Positions 14,037 to 20,084 of a stretch of 27,635 bases of DNA are shown piece after piece (within the stretch, counting starts at the first letter, position 1; each line of letters opens with the position of its first letter). Both the position numbers and the translations under genes were made by a program. The DNA comes from Candidatus Parcubacteria bacterium. GTDB taxonomy: Bacteria > Patescibacteriota > Minisyncoccia > JAHIHE01 > JAGLIN01. The stretch spans positions 1 to 27,635 of the forward strand of contig JAGLIN010000051.1 of assembly GCA_023142975.1 (NCBI GenBank), read 5' to 3'. Under the pieces are notes generated by a model. It was given only the letters and a program-made list of their open reading frames with translations, did no database searches and was not told the DNA's origin.

Positions 14037-15755
14037 TCACATATCCATCTCCGCATTTTTCTCATACATCTTACACATCTCCTCAGTGTATCCACCCTCT
14101 CTTTCCCAACACTCCTTCGCTTGTTTTTTAAAAAACTTGCTTTGATATTTTACAATCTCCTCGTAATTTTCATTTAAAACCGACAGCGCTTTTCTTCTTG
14201 AAAAATTAAACGACTGCCAGTTTTCGCTCTGTTTTTTCTCAGCGTTTTCTAATTTTTCTTTAAAAGAAACTGGTTCATTTTCCCAAGAACCCATATAACC
14301 ATCATAATACCCGCTTCCAAAAAGAAAATCGCAACGATAATACAAATCTTTCGCTATTTCTATTTTTATTTTTTCATCTATATTATTCATCTGAAAAATT
14401 TTCATCGTTTCAGGAAGAGCGTCAATAGACAAGCGAGACAAATAAAATGAATCCAACTCTTTCTCTTGAGCCAATCTTTCTATATTTTTTCTGGCAATAA
14501 AAGCGTCGGGATTTATTAAATTTATTCCCGTCCAAAATGTAATTGTTAAACAAAATATCATTAGTAATAAAACTGGCTCTTTCTTTTCCTGAAATATTTT
14601 TTTATAGAGAAAAATCAGAAACACGGAAAAAATCCAGAGCAGAAAAACAAAAACTAAGAATCTAAAAAAAGTCAAACCGTAGCCATCAACATAAACAGCC
14701 ATTCGCGTCCAAGCAGAATAGATAATTACAGACATTTCCAAAATGAGAGCGGCGCTTAAGATTTTAAATATTTTCTTTTCTTTTAAACTCTTTCTAAAGC
14801 TTGCTTTATCCAATCCGTAAAGCAAGAAAAAAGAAATAATTGAAGTAGCAATTAATTCGTAAAAACCTTTTTTCGCGTATTGCGAATAAGTGATATATTC
14901 TTCAATCCCCCAAACATAATCTTTTCCGCCAAAGAGATAAAAAAATTGAATAGCAATAAAAGACAAAAATAATAATTCAATTAAAATCAAGACTGTTGAC
15001 GATTCAATAAAGCCCAGTGATTTATTTTCAGATGTTGGTTCAGGTCTCTGACCTGAACCCTGTATTTCTGATATTGGTTCAGAACTCTGATCTAAACCTT
15101 CTATAATCTTGGAAAAAACGCCGAGAAAAATATAAGTAAAAACTAAGATCATCAGCGCTCTCAAAATTATTTCCAGATTAAAATTAAAATTAAATACTTT
15201 TCCGACATACGCTTGAAATACCAAATCCGCTGAAGATAAAAGCCAGCAGAAAATAATTAAAAAAGGCGCCGCAATAACAACTCCTTTAATCACACTTCTA
15301 AATTTTTTGGAACCGATTTTATTTTTCTCTGGAATTGCATTTTTACATTTTGTAATAAATCGCCCCGCCCCGCGAAAAGATTTTAGGAAAAAAGACGGTG
15401 GAGAAATAATATATTTTAAGAAATTAAAATCCAAAATACTTTTATTCAGGAATAAACTGAAAAAGAAAAAGAGTAAATATAAACTGCCCCAAAAATTAAA
15501 GAACGCTAAAAACAAACTTGCTCTCAAAAACACTCCCGCGGAAAACAAAAGAACAGTAGCTAAAATAAAAATTTGAATTTTGCTTATTTTTATCTCATGT
15601 TTTTTTATTAAAATCAAAGAAAAAATTATTATAAATAAATTAAACGCGAAAAAAGAAACTCCGATTGATTTCTGGTAAAATAAATAATCAGTTAACACTC
15701 CCAGAATTAAAGCAAGGGAGATTATGAGATAGAGATTTTGTTTTTTTGTAATCAT
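14037..15755 (-). CDS. DUF4173/DUF4153-like polytopic membrane protein
   Basis: This is a 572-residue protein with roughly 11-12 hydrophobic segments in its first 400 residues, in the arrangement seen in DUF4153/DUF4173 proteins (GVSFFAFNLFII, then YGLTFFRFLVFVFLLW and GLDKASFR). The last about 165 residues are soluble and helical and end with several Cys (ECWEREGGYTEEMCKMYE). The function of the family is unknown, and some members neighbour two-component sensors. Residues about 222-245 (QSSEPISEIQGSGQRPEPTS) form a low-complexity hydrophilic loop. The DNA of that loop is two palindromic repeats (15037-15059 and 15076-15098) translated in frame, so the gene has absorbed repeat elements without breaking. 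Confidence 0.7.
   Translation of the reverse strand: MITKKQNLYLIISLALILGVLTDYLFYQKSIGVSFFAFNLFIIIFSLILIKKHEIKISKIQIFILATVLLFSAGVFLRASLFLAFFNFWGSLYLLFFFFSLFLNKSILDFNFLKYIISPPSFFLKSFRGAGRFITKCKNAIPEKNKIGSKKFRSVIKGVVIAAPFLIIFCWLLSSADLVFQAYVGKVFNFNFNLEIILRALMILVFTYIFLGVFSKIIEGLDQSSEPISEIQGSGQRPEPTSENKSLGFIESSTVLILIELLFLSFIAIQFFYLFGGKDYVWGIEEYITYSQYAKKGFYELIATSIISFFLLYGLDKASFRKSLKEKKIFKILSAALILEMSVIIYSAWTRMAVYVDGYGLTFFRFLVFVFLLWIFSVFLIFLYKKIFQEKKEPVLLLMIFCLTITFWTGINLINPDAFIARKNIERLAQEKELDSFYLSRLSIDALPETMKIFQMNNIDEKIKIEIAKDLYYRCDFLFGSGYYDGYMGSWENEPVSFKEKLENAEKKQSENWQSFNFSRRKALSVLNENYEEIVKYQSKFFKKQAKECWEREGGYTEEMCKMYEKNAEMDM
15037..15059. repeat. 23-nt inverted repeat, family B (copy 3), inside a coding region
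   Basis: GGTTCAGGTC-TCT-GACCTGAACC has perfect 10-bp arms and a 3-nt loop. It lies inside the DUF4173-like gene and is translated as part of a hydrophilic loop. Confidence 0.75.
15076..15098. repeat. 23-nt inverted repeat, family B (copy 4, degenerate)
   Basis: GGTTCAGAAC-TCT-GATCTAAACC is 39 nt from copy 3 start to start. It is the same element with arm mismatches, which suggests a tandem duplication that has since drifted. It stays in frame. Confidence 0.6.
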
Positions 15756-15818
15756 ATATCTTTTATTTAATTTTATTATTTACAATGAAACTTATTATAA
15801 AATTTAATTGTAGCAATA

Positions 15819-15843
15819 GATTCCTTCCTCCGCAGGAATGACA
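15819..15843. repeat. Short palindromic repeat, family A (copy 2)
   Basis: ATTCCT...AGGAAT with a CTCCGC core and GACA flank mirrors the copy at 16-41. It lies between the rpsG terminator and the DUF4173-like gene. Confidence 0.55.
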
Positions 15844-15863
15844 GAATACTGTCTGATTTAAAA

Positions 15864-15892
15864 AAACTAAACCTTACACAAAGATTTAGTTT
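15864..15892 (-). terminator. Intrinsic terminator of the rpsL-rpsG operon
   Basis: AAACTAAA (15864-15871) pairs with TTTAGTTT (15885-15892). On the minus strand the stem is followed by more T residues. It lies about 30 nt past the rpsG stop. Confidence 0.65.
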
Positions 15893-15923
15893 CTGAAAAT
15901 CATTCTATAACTTAAAGACAGAT

Positions 15924-16394
15924 TTATCTCGCGAAATGCGCGAATGCTCGATTTGCTTCTGCCATTTTTTGGACATCTTCTCTTTTCTTCATTGCCACGC
16001 CAGCGCCTTTAGTAATTTCAATAAATTCATCCGCTAACTTTTCCGCCATTGGTTTTCCTTTTTTACTTTTTGCCGCGCTGATAATCCAGCGAAACGCCAG
16101 TTGGATTCTTCTGTCGCCACGAACCTCTATCGGAACTTGATAATTCGCGCCACCGACTCTCTTTGATTTCACTTCCAAAATTGGGCTGACTTTATTAACC
16201 GCGCTGTCAAAAACTTCCAATGGATCTTTTTTAGTTTTCTCTTTGACAATATCAAAAGATTTATAGACAACTCTCGTCGCTACGCTTTTTTTACCTTCAT
16301 CCATAATGTAATTCACGAATCTAGAAACCAGCGCGTTATTATATTTAAAATCAAGCTTAATCCCCCGATCCATTTTCTTTTTTCTTCTGCCCAT
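15924..16394 (-). CDS. rpsG: 30S ribosomal protein S7
   Basis: This is a 156-residue protein of the usual bacterial length. It nucleates assembly of the 30S head and binds 16S rRNA. Recognisable parts are the basic N-terminus (GRRKKKMDRGIKLDFKYN), VSRFVNYIMDEGKKSVA near the N-terminal helices, and GGANYQVPIEVRGDRRIQLA in the RNA-binding loop. The C-terminus ends in ANRAFAHFAR, as in short S7 forms. It is co-directional with rpsL (229 nt upstream), the conserved S12-S7 order, but fusA and tuf do not follow here. Instead there is a terminator. Confidence 0.97.
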   Translation of the reverse strand: MGRRKKKMDRGIKLDFKYNNALVSRFVNYIMDEGKKSVATRVVYKSFDIVKEKTKKDPLEVFDSAVNKVSPILEVKSKRVGGANYQVPIEVRGDRRIQLAFRWIISAAKSKKGKPMAEKLADEFIEITKGAGVAMKKREDVQKMAEANRAFAHFAR

Positions 16395-16623
16395 ATTGTA
16401 GTTTAAAGTTAAAAAGTTTAAAGTTAAAAAGTACTTTTAAAATTATTTATTTTCCACAAGAAACTTATTGTAACTAATAGTAATTTATTGTAATTAGTTA
16501 TAGTTTATACGAGACAATTAATTACTATTAATTTCTACAAGTTTCTACAAATTTCTTTCTCTTAATTTAATTGAACAATTGTTAAAAATAGATAAGTTCG
16601 CAGTAGTGTTGAAGTTTAATCAT
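16395..16623. other. rpsL-rpsG spacer with tandem AT-rich repeats
   Basis: This spacer is unusually long for an rpsL-rpsG pair. A 15-bp unit, GTTTAAAGTTAAAAA, is repeated twice at 16401-16430, directly upstream of the rpsG start. At about 16530-16556 TTTCTACAA(G/A) is repeated. No gene or clear hairpin is visible. The tandem units may affect rpsG translation, since no Shine-Dalgarno is obvious in them. Confidence 0.55.
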
Positions 16624-17040
16624 CTACTTCGGTCTTTTCGTTCCATATTTGCTTCTCTCCTGTTTTCTTCCTTCAACTCCGCCAGCGTCCAAAACACCGC
16701 GAACGATGTGATAACGAACACCAGGCAAATCTTTTACTCTCCCGCCGCGAATCATTACAACAGAGTGTTCTTGTAAAGTATGCCCGATTCCTGGAATATA
16801 CGCTGTCACTTCACTTCCATTTGTAAGTTTTACTCTCGCAATTTTACGCAAAGCCGAATTTGGTTTTGTCGGTGTCATTGTTCCAACCTTAACACAAACT
16901 CCCCTTTTAAAAGGATTGCCTCTTTTGGCTGTTTTCGGTTTATTTTTAAGATAATTAAAATTCCGCGCAAGAGCCGGCGTCTTTGATTTCTTCACGGTTT
17001 TTTTTCTTGACTTTCTAACTAATTGTTGAATAGTTGGCAT
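16624..17040 (-). CDS. rpsL: 30S ribosomal protein S12
   Basis: This is a 138-residue decoding-centre protein. The length and internal loop (residues about 24-45) are like Bacillus S12 rather than the shorter E. coli form. Landmarks are MPTIQQLVRKSR, GVCVKVGTMTPTKPNSALRK, IPGIGHTLQEHSVVMIRGG and RVKDLPGVRYHIVRG. Residue 58 is Thr where E. coli has Lys42 (TPTKPNS versus TPKKPNS). Substitution of that lysine is a known cause of streptomycin resistance. A clear promoter lies at 17191-17219 with a leader of about 145 nt that carries two inverted repeats. Confidence 0.97.
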   Translation of the reverse strand: MPTIQQLVRKSRKKTVKKSKTPALARNFNYLKNKPKTAKRGNPFKRGVCVKVGTMTPTKPNSALRKIARVKLTNGSEVTAYIPGIGHTLQEHSVVMIRGGRVKDLPGVRYHIVRGVLDAGGVEGRKQERSKYGTKRPK

Positions 17041-17086
17041 TTTGATTTATAAAAATTATTTATTTTAGAACTTACACACTTGGAGT

Positions 17087-17113
17087 GTAGAACGAACCGC
17101 AGTGAAGTTCTAC
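17087..17113. repeat. 27-nt inverted repeat, family C (copy 1), in the rpsL leader
   Basis: GTAGAAC (17087-17093) and GTTCTAC (17107-17113) flank a 13-nt loop (GAACCGCAGTGAA). On the plus strand it is preceded by a second small hairpin, ACACT-TGG-AGTGT (17076-17088). It lies in the predicted 5' leader of rpsL. Confidence 0.6.
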
Positions 17114-17141
17114 TTGAAAGCAGGATTAAGCGATATTTCTA

Positions 17142-17168
17142 GTTGAACTTCGTTGCGACTCGTTCAAC
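17142..17168. repeat. 27-nt inverted repeat, family C (copy 2), in the rpsL leader
   Basis: GTTGAAC (17142-17148) and GTTCAAC (17162-17168) flank a 13-nt loop. The reverse complement of the loop (GAGTCGCAACGAA) matches the loop of copy 1 at most positions, so the two are inverted copies of one element. Confidence 0.6.
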
Positions 17169-17190
17169 GCTCCTAACTATTTATAAATAG

Positions 17191-17219
17191 AGATTAACAG
17201 AAAGCTTGTAATATGTCAA
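17191..17219 (-). promoter_or_regulatory. Promoter of the rpsL-rpsG operon
   Basis: Minus strand: perfect TTGACA (17219-17214), 17-nt spacer, TAATCT (17196-17191). Transcription would start near 17184, giving a leader of about 145 nt that includes both family C repeats. Confidence 0.7.
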
Positions 17220-17225
17220 ATTTAT

Positions 17226-17867
17226 TTATCCTAAAATATTAACTCCCGTAATCAAAGCAAATAGAAACAGCATAACGGGAATTATAAATTGAAAACCGAA
17301 AAATATAAAAATTAATAAAAACAAAAATCCGTTTCTTTCTAAAATTTCTCTCACATTATGCATTGAATACGGCAGAAAATGAAACAGAACTTTTGAACCG
17401 TCTAACGGAGGAATTGGAACTAAGTTAAAAACAGCCAGTAGAATATTATAAAAAACTATAATGCTAAAAAACGAGATGATGCTACTTCCTGGCGCCATTC
17501 CTTGTAATAATAAAATTCTAATTGCAACACCAAAAATTACAGCTATTAATAAATTAGACGCTGGACCAGCCAACGCGACAAGCATTTCGCCGTTTTTTTG
17601 ATCTTTTAAATTATAAGGATTATAAGGAACTGGCTTTGCCCAGCCAATTATAAACCCAGCATTAGTTAGCAACAACATAAATGGCAGAATAACCGACCCC
17701 AGGGGATCAATATGCGGAAGCGGATTAAGAGTTAATCTCCCCAAATGTTTAGCCGTCGGATCACCAAGATAGTAAGCCATCCAGCCATGAGAAAATTCGT
17801 GAATGACAATAGAAAAAATTAAAATAACGAAAGAAAAAACTTGGAATGTTTCAAACATACTTGCCAA
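17226..17867 (-). CDS. Site-2 protease family (M50) membrane metalloprotease
   Basis: This 213-residue protein has four to six membrane segments. The zinc motif HEFSH (His23, Glu24, His27) is in the first helix, and the third ligand motif NLVPIPPLDG (148-157, Asp156) is in a later helix. LNPLPHIDPLGSVILP and GWAKPVPYNP match the short M50 proteins of the Rv0359/YwhC type. No PDZ domain is present. These enzymes cleave transmembrane helices, often of anti-sigma factors or leftover signal peptides. The substrate here is unknown. It lies just upstream of the rpsL promoter on the same strand. Confidence 0.9.
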   Translation of the reverse strand: MASMFETFQVFSFVILIFSIVIHEFSHGWMAYYLGDPTAKHLGRLTLNPLPHIDPLGSVILPFMLLLTNAGFIIGWAKPVPYNPYNLKDQKNGEMLVALAGPASNLLIAVIFGVAIRILLLQGMAPGSSIISFFSIIVFYNILLAVFNLVPIPPLDGSKVLFHFLPYSMHNVREILERNGFLFLLIFIFFGFQFIIPVMLFLFALITGVNILG

Positions 17868-17934
17868 AATTAATTAATTAGATTATTATATTGCTATATT
17901 GTTCTATTGCTAAATTGTTATGCACAGCACGATA

Positions 17935-17974
17935 AACGATTTAACGATTTAACAATTTAACGATTTAACAATTT
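17935..17974. repeat. 8-bp tandem repeat, five units
   Basis: Five consecutive 8-bp units of AAC(G/A)ATTT (AACGATTT x3 interleaved with AACAATTT x2) lie just upstream of rpmB. More degenerate ATTGCTA/ATTGTTA units precede them at about 17890-17920. It looks like a variable-number tandem repeat in the rpmB leader or promoter. Confidence 0.7.
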
Positions 17975-17986
17975 AATAATATCTTT

Positions 17987-18163
17987 ATGAGCAGAACATG
18001 TCAAGTTTGTGGCAGAGGAACAAGAGCGAGCCAGTCTCGCAGCCATTCCAATGTCGCGACAAAAAGAAAACAGTTTATTAATGTTCAGAAAAAAACTGTT
18101 GACGGCGAGAAGATTAAAATTTGCGCCAAGTGTATTAAGACGATGGCAAAGAATGAAAAATAG
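17987..18163 (+). CDS. rpmB: 50S ribosomal protein L28
   Basis: This is a 58-residue ribosomal protein. It opens MSRTCQVCGRGTRASQSRSH, which is typical of L28 (C-x-x-C-G with the SRSHS motif), and continues with NVATKRKQFINVQKK and a second pair, CAKCIK. The two CxxC pairs form a zinc ribbon. L28 binds 23S rRNA near the E site. It is the only housekeeping gene here on the plus strand. A five-unit tandem repeat precedes it and a terminator follows. Confidence 0.92.
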   Translation: MSRTCQVCGRGTRASQSRSHSNVATKRKQFINVQKKTVDGEKIKICAKCIKTMAKNEK

Positions 18164-18173
18164 AACGAGTATT

Positions 18174-18207
18174 AAAAAACAGGATAAAATTATTTACTCT
18201 GTTTTTT
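18174..18207. terminator. Terminator between rpmB and the AlkD-like gene
   Basis: AAAAAACAG (18174-18182) pairs with CTGTTTTTT (18199-18207). It ends rpmB on the plus strand. The A-run makes it usable also for the convergent AlkD-like gene, whose stop is at 18215. Confidence 0.65.
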
Positions 18208-18214
18208 ATTTATC

Positions 18215-18934
18215 TTATTTTTTAGACAAATAAAACTTCCTCTTTTTTTCTTCAAACCTTTCAATCGCATATCGCAACATCACTCTCGGCATTTTTGAAT
18301 AATGTTTTTTTAAAAATTCCTCTTCAGTTTTCTGATCTCTTTTTCCAACTTCCCGCAGCATCCAACCGACTGCTTTATGAATTAAATCATGCTTGTCGTT
18401 TAATAATATTTTAGCGATTTTTAAAGTATCGTCAAATTCATTATTTCTAATAAAAGCAAATGTGGAAATAATCGCGATTCTTCTTTCCCATAAATTATCA
18501 GATTTTGCTAATTTATAAAGAACATTTCTCGGCTTATTCAACAAGTACTCTCCCATTATTTTCGGCGCGGAAATGTCAACCAAATCCCAGTTATTTATAT
18601 TCTTAGTGTTTTTTAAATATAGCTTAAAAATTTTATTTTTTTCACGCTCATCCCCCTTTTCATATCGCTTAACTAAAACAAACAAAGCTGACATCCGATA
18701 TTCATGAACTTTACTATTTAATAATTTCTCCAAATTTTCCAAAGATAAATCTTCAAATTTTCCAACAACTTTTCTCTGCTCTGGAACTTTGACGCCTAAA
18801 AAAATATCCCCCTCGCCATACTCCCCTTTTCCAGTTTTGAAAAATCTCTGCAAAATTTCCGCTTGTTTTGGATTAGATAATTCTTTCAGTTCTTTTTTAA
18901 GTTGGGTTAGATTTGTTTTTAAATTAAACTTCAT
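18215..18934 (-). CDS. DNA alkylation repair protein (AlkD-like HEAT-repeat glycosylase)
   Basis: This 239-residue protein, about the usual length, consists of helical HEAT-like repeats. KGEYGEGDIFLGVKVPEQRK (36-55) and NNWDLVD (114-120) are family hallmarks. Trp116, Asp120, Arg151/Arg152 (LWERRIA) and Trp191 (VGWMLRE) fit the aromatic, acidic and basic residues that line the lesion cleft in Bacillus AlkD. It excises positively charged N3- and N7-alkyl purines without base flipping. An extended -10 promoter precedes it (18989-18994). Confidence 0.88.
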   Translation of the reverse strand: MKFNLKTNLTQLKKELKELSNPKQAEILQRFFKTGKGEYGEGDIFLGVKVPEQRKVVGKFEDLSLENLEKLLNSKVHEYRMSALFVLVKRYEKGDEREKNKIFKLYLKNTKNINNWDLVDISAPKIMGEYLLNKPRNVLYKLAKSDNLWERRIAIISTFAFIRNNEFDDTLKIAKILLNDKHDLIHKAVGWMLREVGKRDQKTEEEFLKKHYSKMPRVMLRYAIERFEEKKRKFYLSKK

Positions 18935-18986
18935 TTGCTTTTATTTTAAATTATAATTATTTATCAAATTCGTTCTCATAGCGTTT

Positions 18987-18997
18987 CCATTATATCA
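18987..18997 (-). promoter_or_regulatory. Extended -10 promoter of the AlkD-like gene
   Basis: Minus strand TGATATAAT: a TATAAT hexamer at 18994-18989 with the TGn extension. The -35 region is weak (TGTTTC). Confidence 0.5.
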
Positions 18998-19026
18998 CAG
19001 AACTATACTACGAAACATTCATTCAT

Positions 19027-19058
19027 AAAAATAACCCCTTAAATAAAAGGTTATTTTT
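19027..19058 (-). terminator. Intrinsic terminator, inherited from a tRNA gene
   Basis: AAAAATAACC (19027-19036) pairs exactly with GGTTATTTTT (19049-19058), giving a 10-bp stem with a 12-nt loop. On the minus strand it directly follows the tRNA 3' fragment at 19061-19077, the normal tRNA-terminator order. Confidence 0.75.
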
Positions 19059-19060
19059 CT

Positions 19061-19077
19061 TGTCGGGGCGACAGGAT
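19061..19077 (-). other. tRNA 3'-end fragment (tRNA-Pro-like), candidate attachment site
   Basis: The minus strand reads ATCCTGTCGCCCCGA followed by CA. This matches positions 59-73 of a bacterial tRNA: the end of the T-loop (AT), the 3' T-stem (CCTGT), the 3' acceptor strand (CGCCCCG) and discriminator A73. An acceptor ending in G72, implying C1, is characteristic of bacterial tRNA-Pro. The rest of the tRNA (D arm, anticodon arm, 5' T-stem) is absent: the sequence to the right is unrelated. A terminator follows directly. This is the pattern left when an element integrates at a tRNA 3' end, with the intact gene rebuilt at the far end. The island of defence genes begins right here. Confidence 0.65.
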
Positions 19078-19290
19078 GCAGTTGGGAACAATTTCCCGGT
19101 GGTTTGGGTGGGGATTTTGGAGAATTGGGAGAGCGTTGAGGGAAGGTTGGAGAGGGTGGAGAGGTTGATGAGTTGAATTATTTGTTTATTTTTTAATTTC
19201 AAAAATTATATGAAACAATAAAAACAAGGTCAAAATTGCACAGTTCTATATAAGCATGAAGTGAATAATGCTACTGTTTTTATATAAAAT
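19078..19290. other. Island left edge: purine-skewed tract, no complete gene
   Basis: From 19078 to about 19177 the plus strand is strongly G/A-rich and more GC-rich than its surroundings. It keeps an open frame across the tRNA fragment that ends ...ENWESVEGRLERVERLMS. This may be the tail of a lost gene, but no start is present. From about 19180 to 19290 the DNA is plain AT-rich with no structure I can support. Confidence 0.4.
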
Positions 19291-19731
19291 TCATCTATTA
19301 TAACCAAATTCTTTTAAAAGAAAGTTGATGTGCTTTCTGTAATCTTCAACAAAGCTATCATTAATTATTACCTTTCTATATTTTCCAACTAATGTGAACA
19401 TAAAAATATTTTTAAGATCACTTTTCTTTTCGTCTAAATCCCAATGGGCCATCATATTTCTTGCTCTTTGAATAAACCTTAAAGATTTTTTAATATTAGG
19501 GTAGCCTTTTAATTTTTTAAAATAAGGCAGTGATTCATAAATACTAATTTTATTATCAAAAGTAAGATAAGGAGTATTTATAACATTCCAAAAAAGAATT
19601 GTTGCCTTATTATTACTTTTAGGAAAAAAATACTTTCTTAAGCGATAACCAAGGACAAACTCAACTCTCGTGGCGGATGAAACAACCTCACCTCTAATTA
19701 AATCTAATTTTTCTCTGATTTTTTTATCCAT
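19291..19731 (-). CDS. HEPN-like protein with R-x4-H motif
   Basis: This is a 146-residue all-helical protein. RNMMAH at 91-96 (QRARNMMAHWDLDEK) fits the R-x4-6-H catalytic motif of HEPN RNases and sits late in the helical domain as expected. The N-terminal helix (KIREKLDLIRGEVVSSATRV) and the spacing are HEPN-like. HEPN domains are common toxins or effectors in defence systems. There is no nucleotidyltransferase (MNT) partner next to it. It is the last gene of the leftward defence operon, 9 nt after the helicase fragment. The family assignment rests mainly on this motif. Confidence 0.6.
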   Translation of the reverse strand: MDKKIREKLDLIRGEVVSSATRVEFVLGYRLRKYFFPKSNNKATILFWNVINTPYLTFDNKISIYESLPYFKKLKGYPNIKKSLRFIQRARNMMAHWDLDEKKSDLKNIFMFTLVGKYRKVIINDSFVEDYRKHINFLLKEFGYNR

Positions 19732-19740
19732 TTAAAAATA

Positions 19741-20055
19741 TTATTTTATTTGTGTTATTGGAATTTTTGAGTCTCTAAGAAATTTCGTGAGCGTTCTTCT
19801 TTCTGTGCCACTGTTGCTTCCCGAATGTCTTTGTTGCCCAGTTCGTTTATTACAATAGCTAATGAATAGTTTATGACATGCTCTTGTCATTAAAACATAA
19901 AGTAATCTTCGTTCGTCACCCTCTTTGTCTCCTGTGTTTCGTCCGGGAATATATCCATTTTCTGCACCAACTATAAAACATACATCAAAGTTTGAATGGT
20001 TGTTTTGTGTTGGGAGTATATAAATTTTTTGTGCGTTGGGAGTTATAATATTTAC
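19741..20055 (-). pseudogene. UvrD/Rep-like helicase C-terminal fragment
   Basis: A 104-codon open stretch lies between a TGA at 20058-20056 and a TAA at 19741, with no proper start codon. FDVCFIVGAENGYIPGRNTG followed by EGDERRLLYVLMTRACHKLF matches motifs V and VI of superfamily 1A helicases (E-E-R-R-L-L-Y-V-A-M-T-R-A). The N-terminal ATPase domains are missing. It is a remnant of a UvrD-like helicase gene in the defence operon. Because the AAA-TOPRIM gene is also present, the remnant could be the helicase half of a Gabija-like pair that decayed after insertion of the herA-like gene, but this is speculative. Confidence 0.8.
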
Positions 20056-20084
20056 TCAAAATCTTCTATTACTTAAACCTCTTA

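Noticed and set aside
16401..16430. Tandem repeat considered as a CRISPR start
   Set aside because: Only two directly adjacent 15-bp AT-rich units, no spacers and no cas genes.
17935..17974. Five-unit tandem repeat considered as CRISPR or origin iterons
   Set aside because: Units are 8 bp with no spacers, and no DnaA boxes or replication gene adjoin. A simple tandem repeat upstream of rpmB is the modest reading.
19061..19077. A complete tRNA gene
   Set aside because: Only positions 59-73 match. There is no anticodon arm, D arm or 5' acceptor strand to the right.
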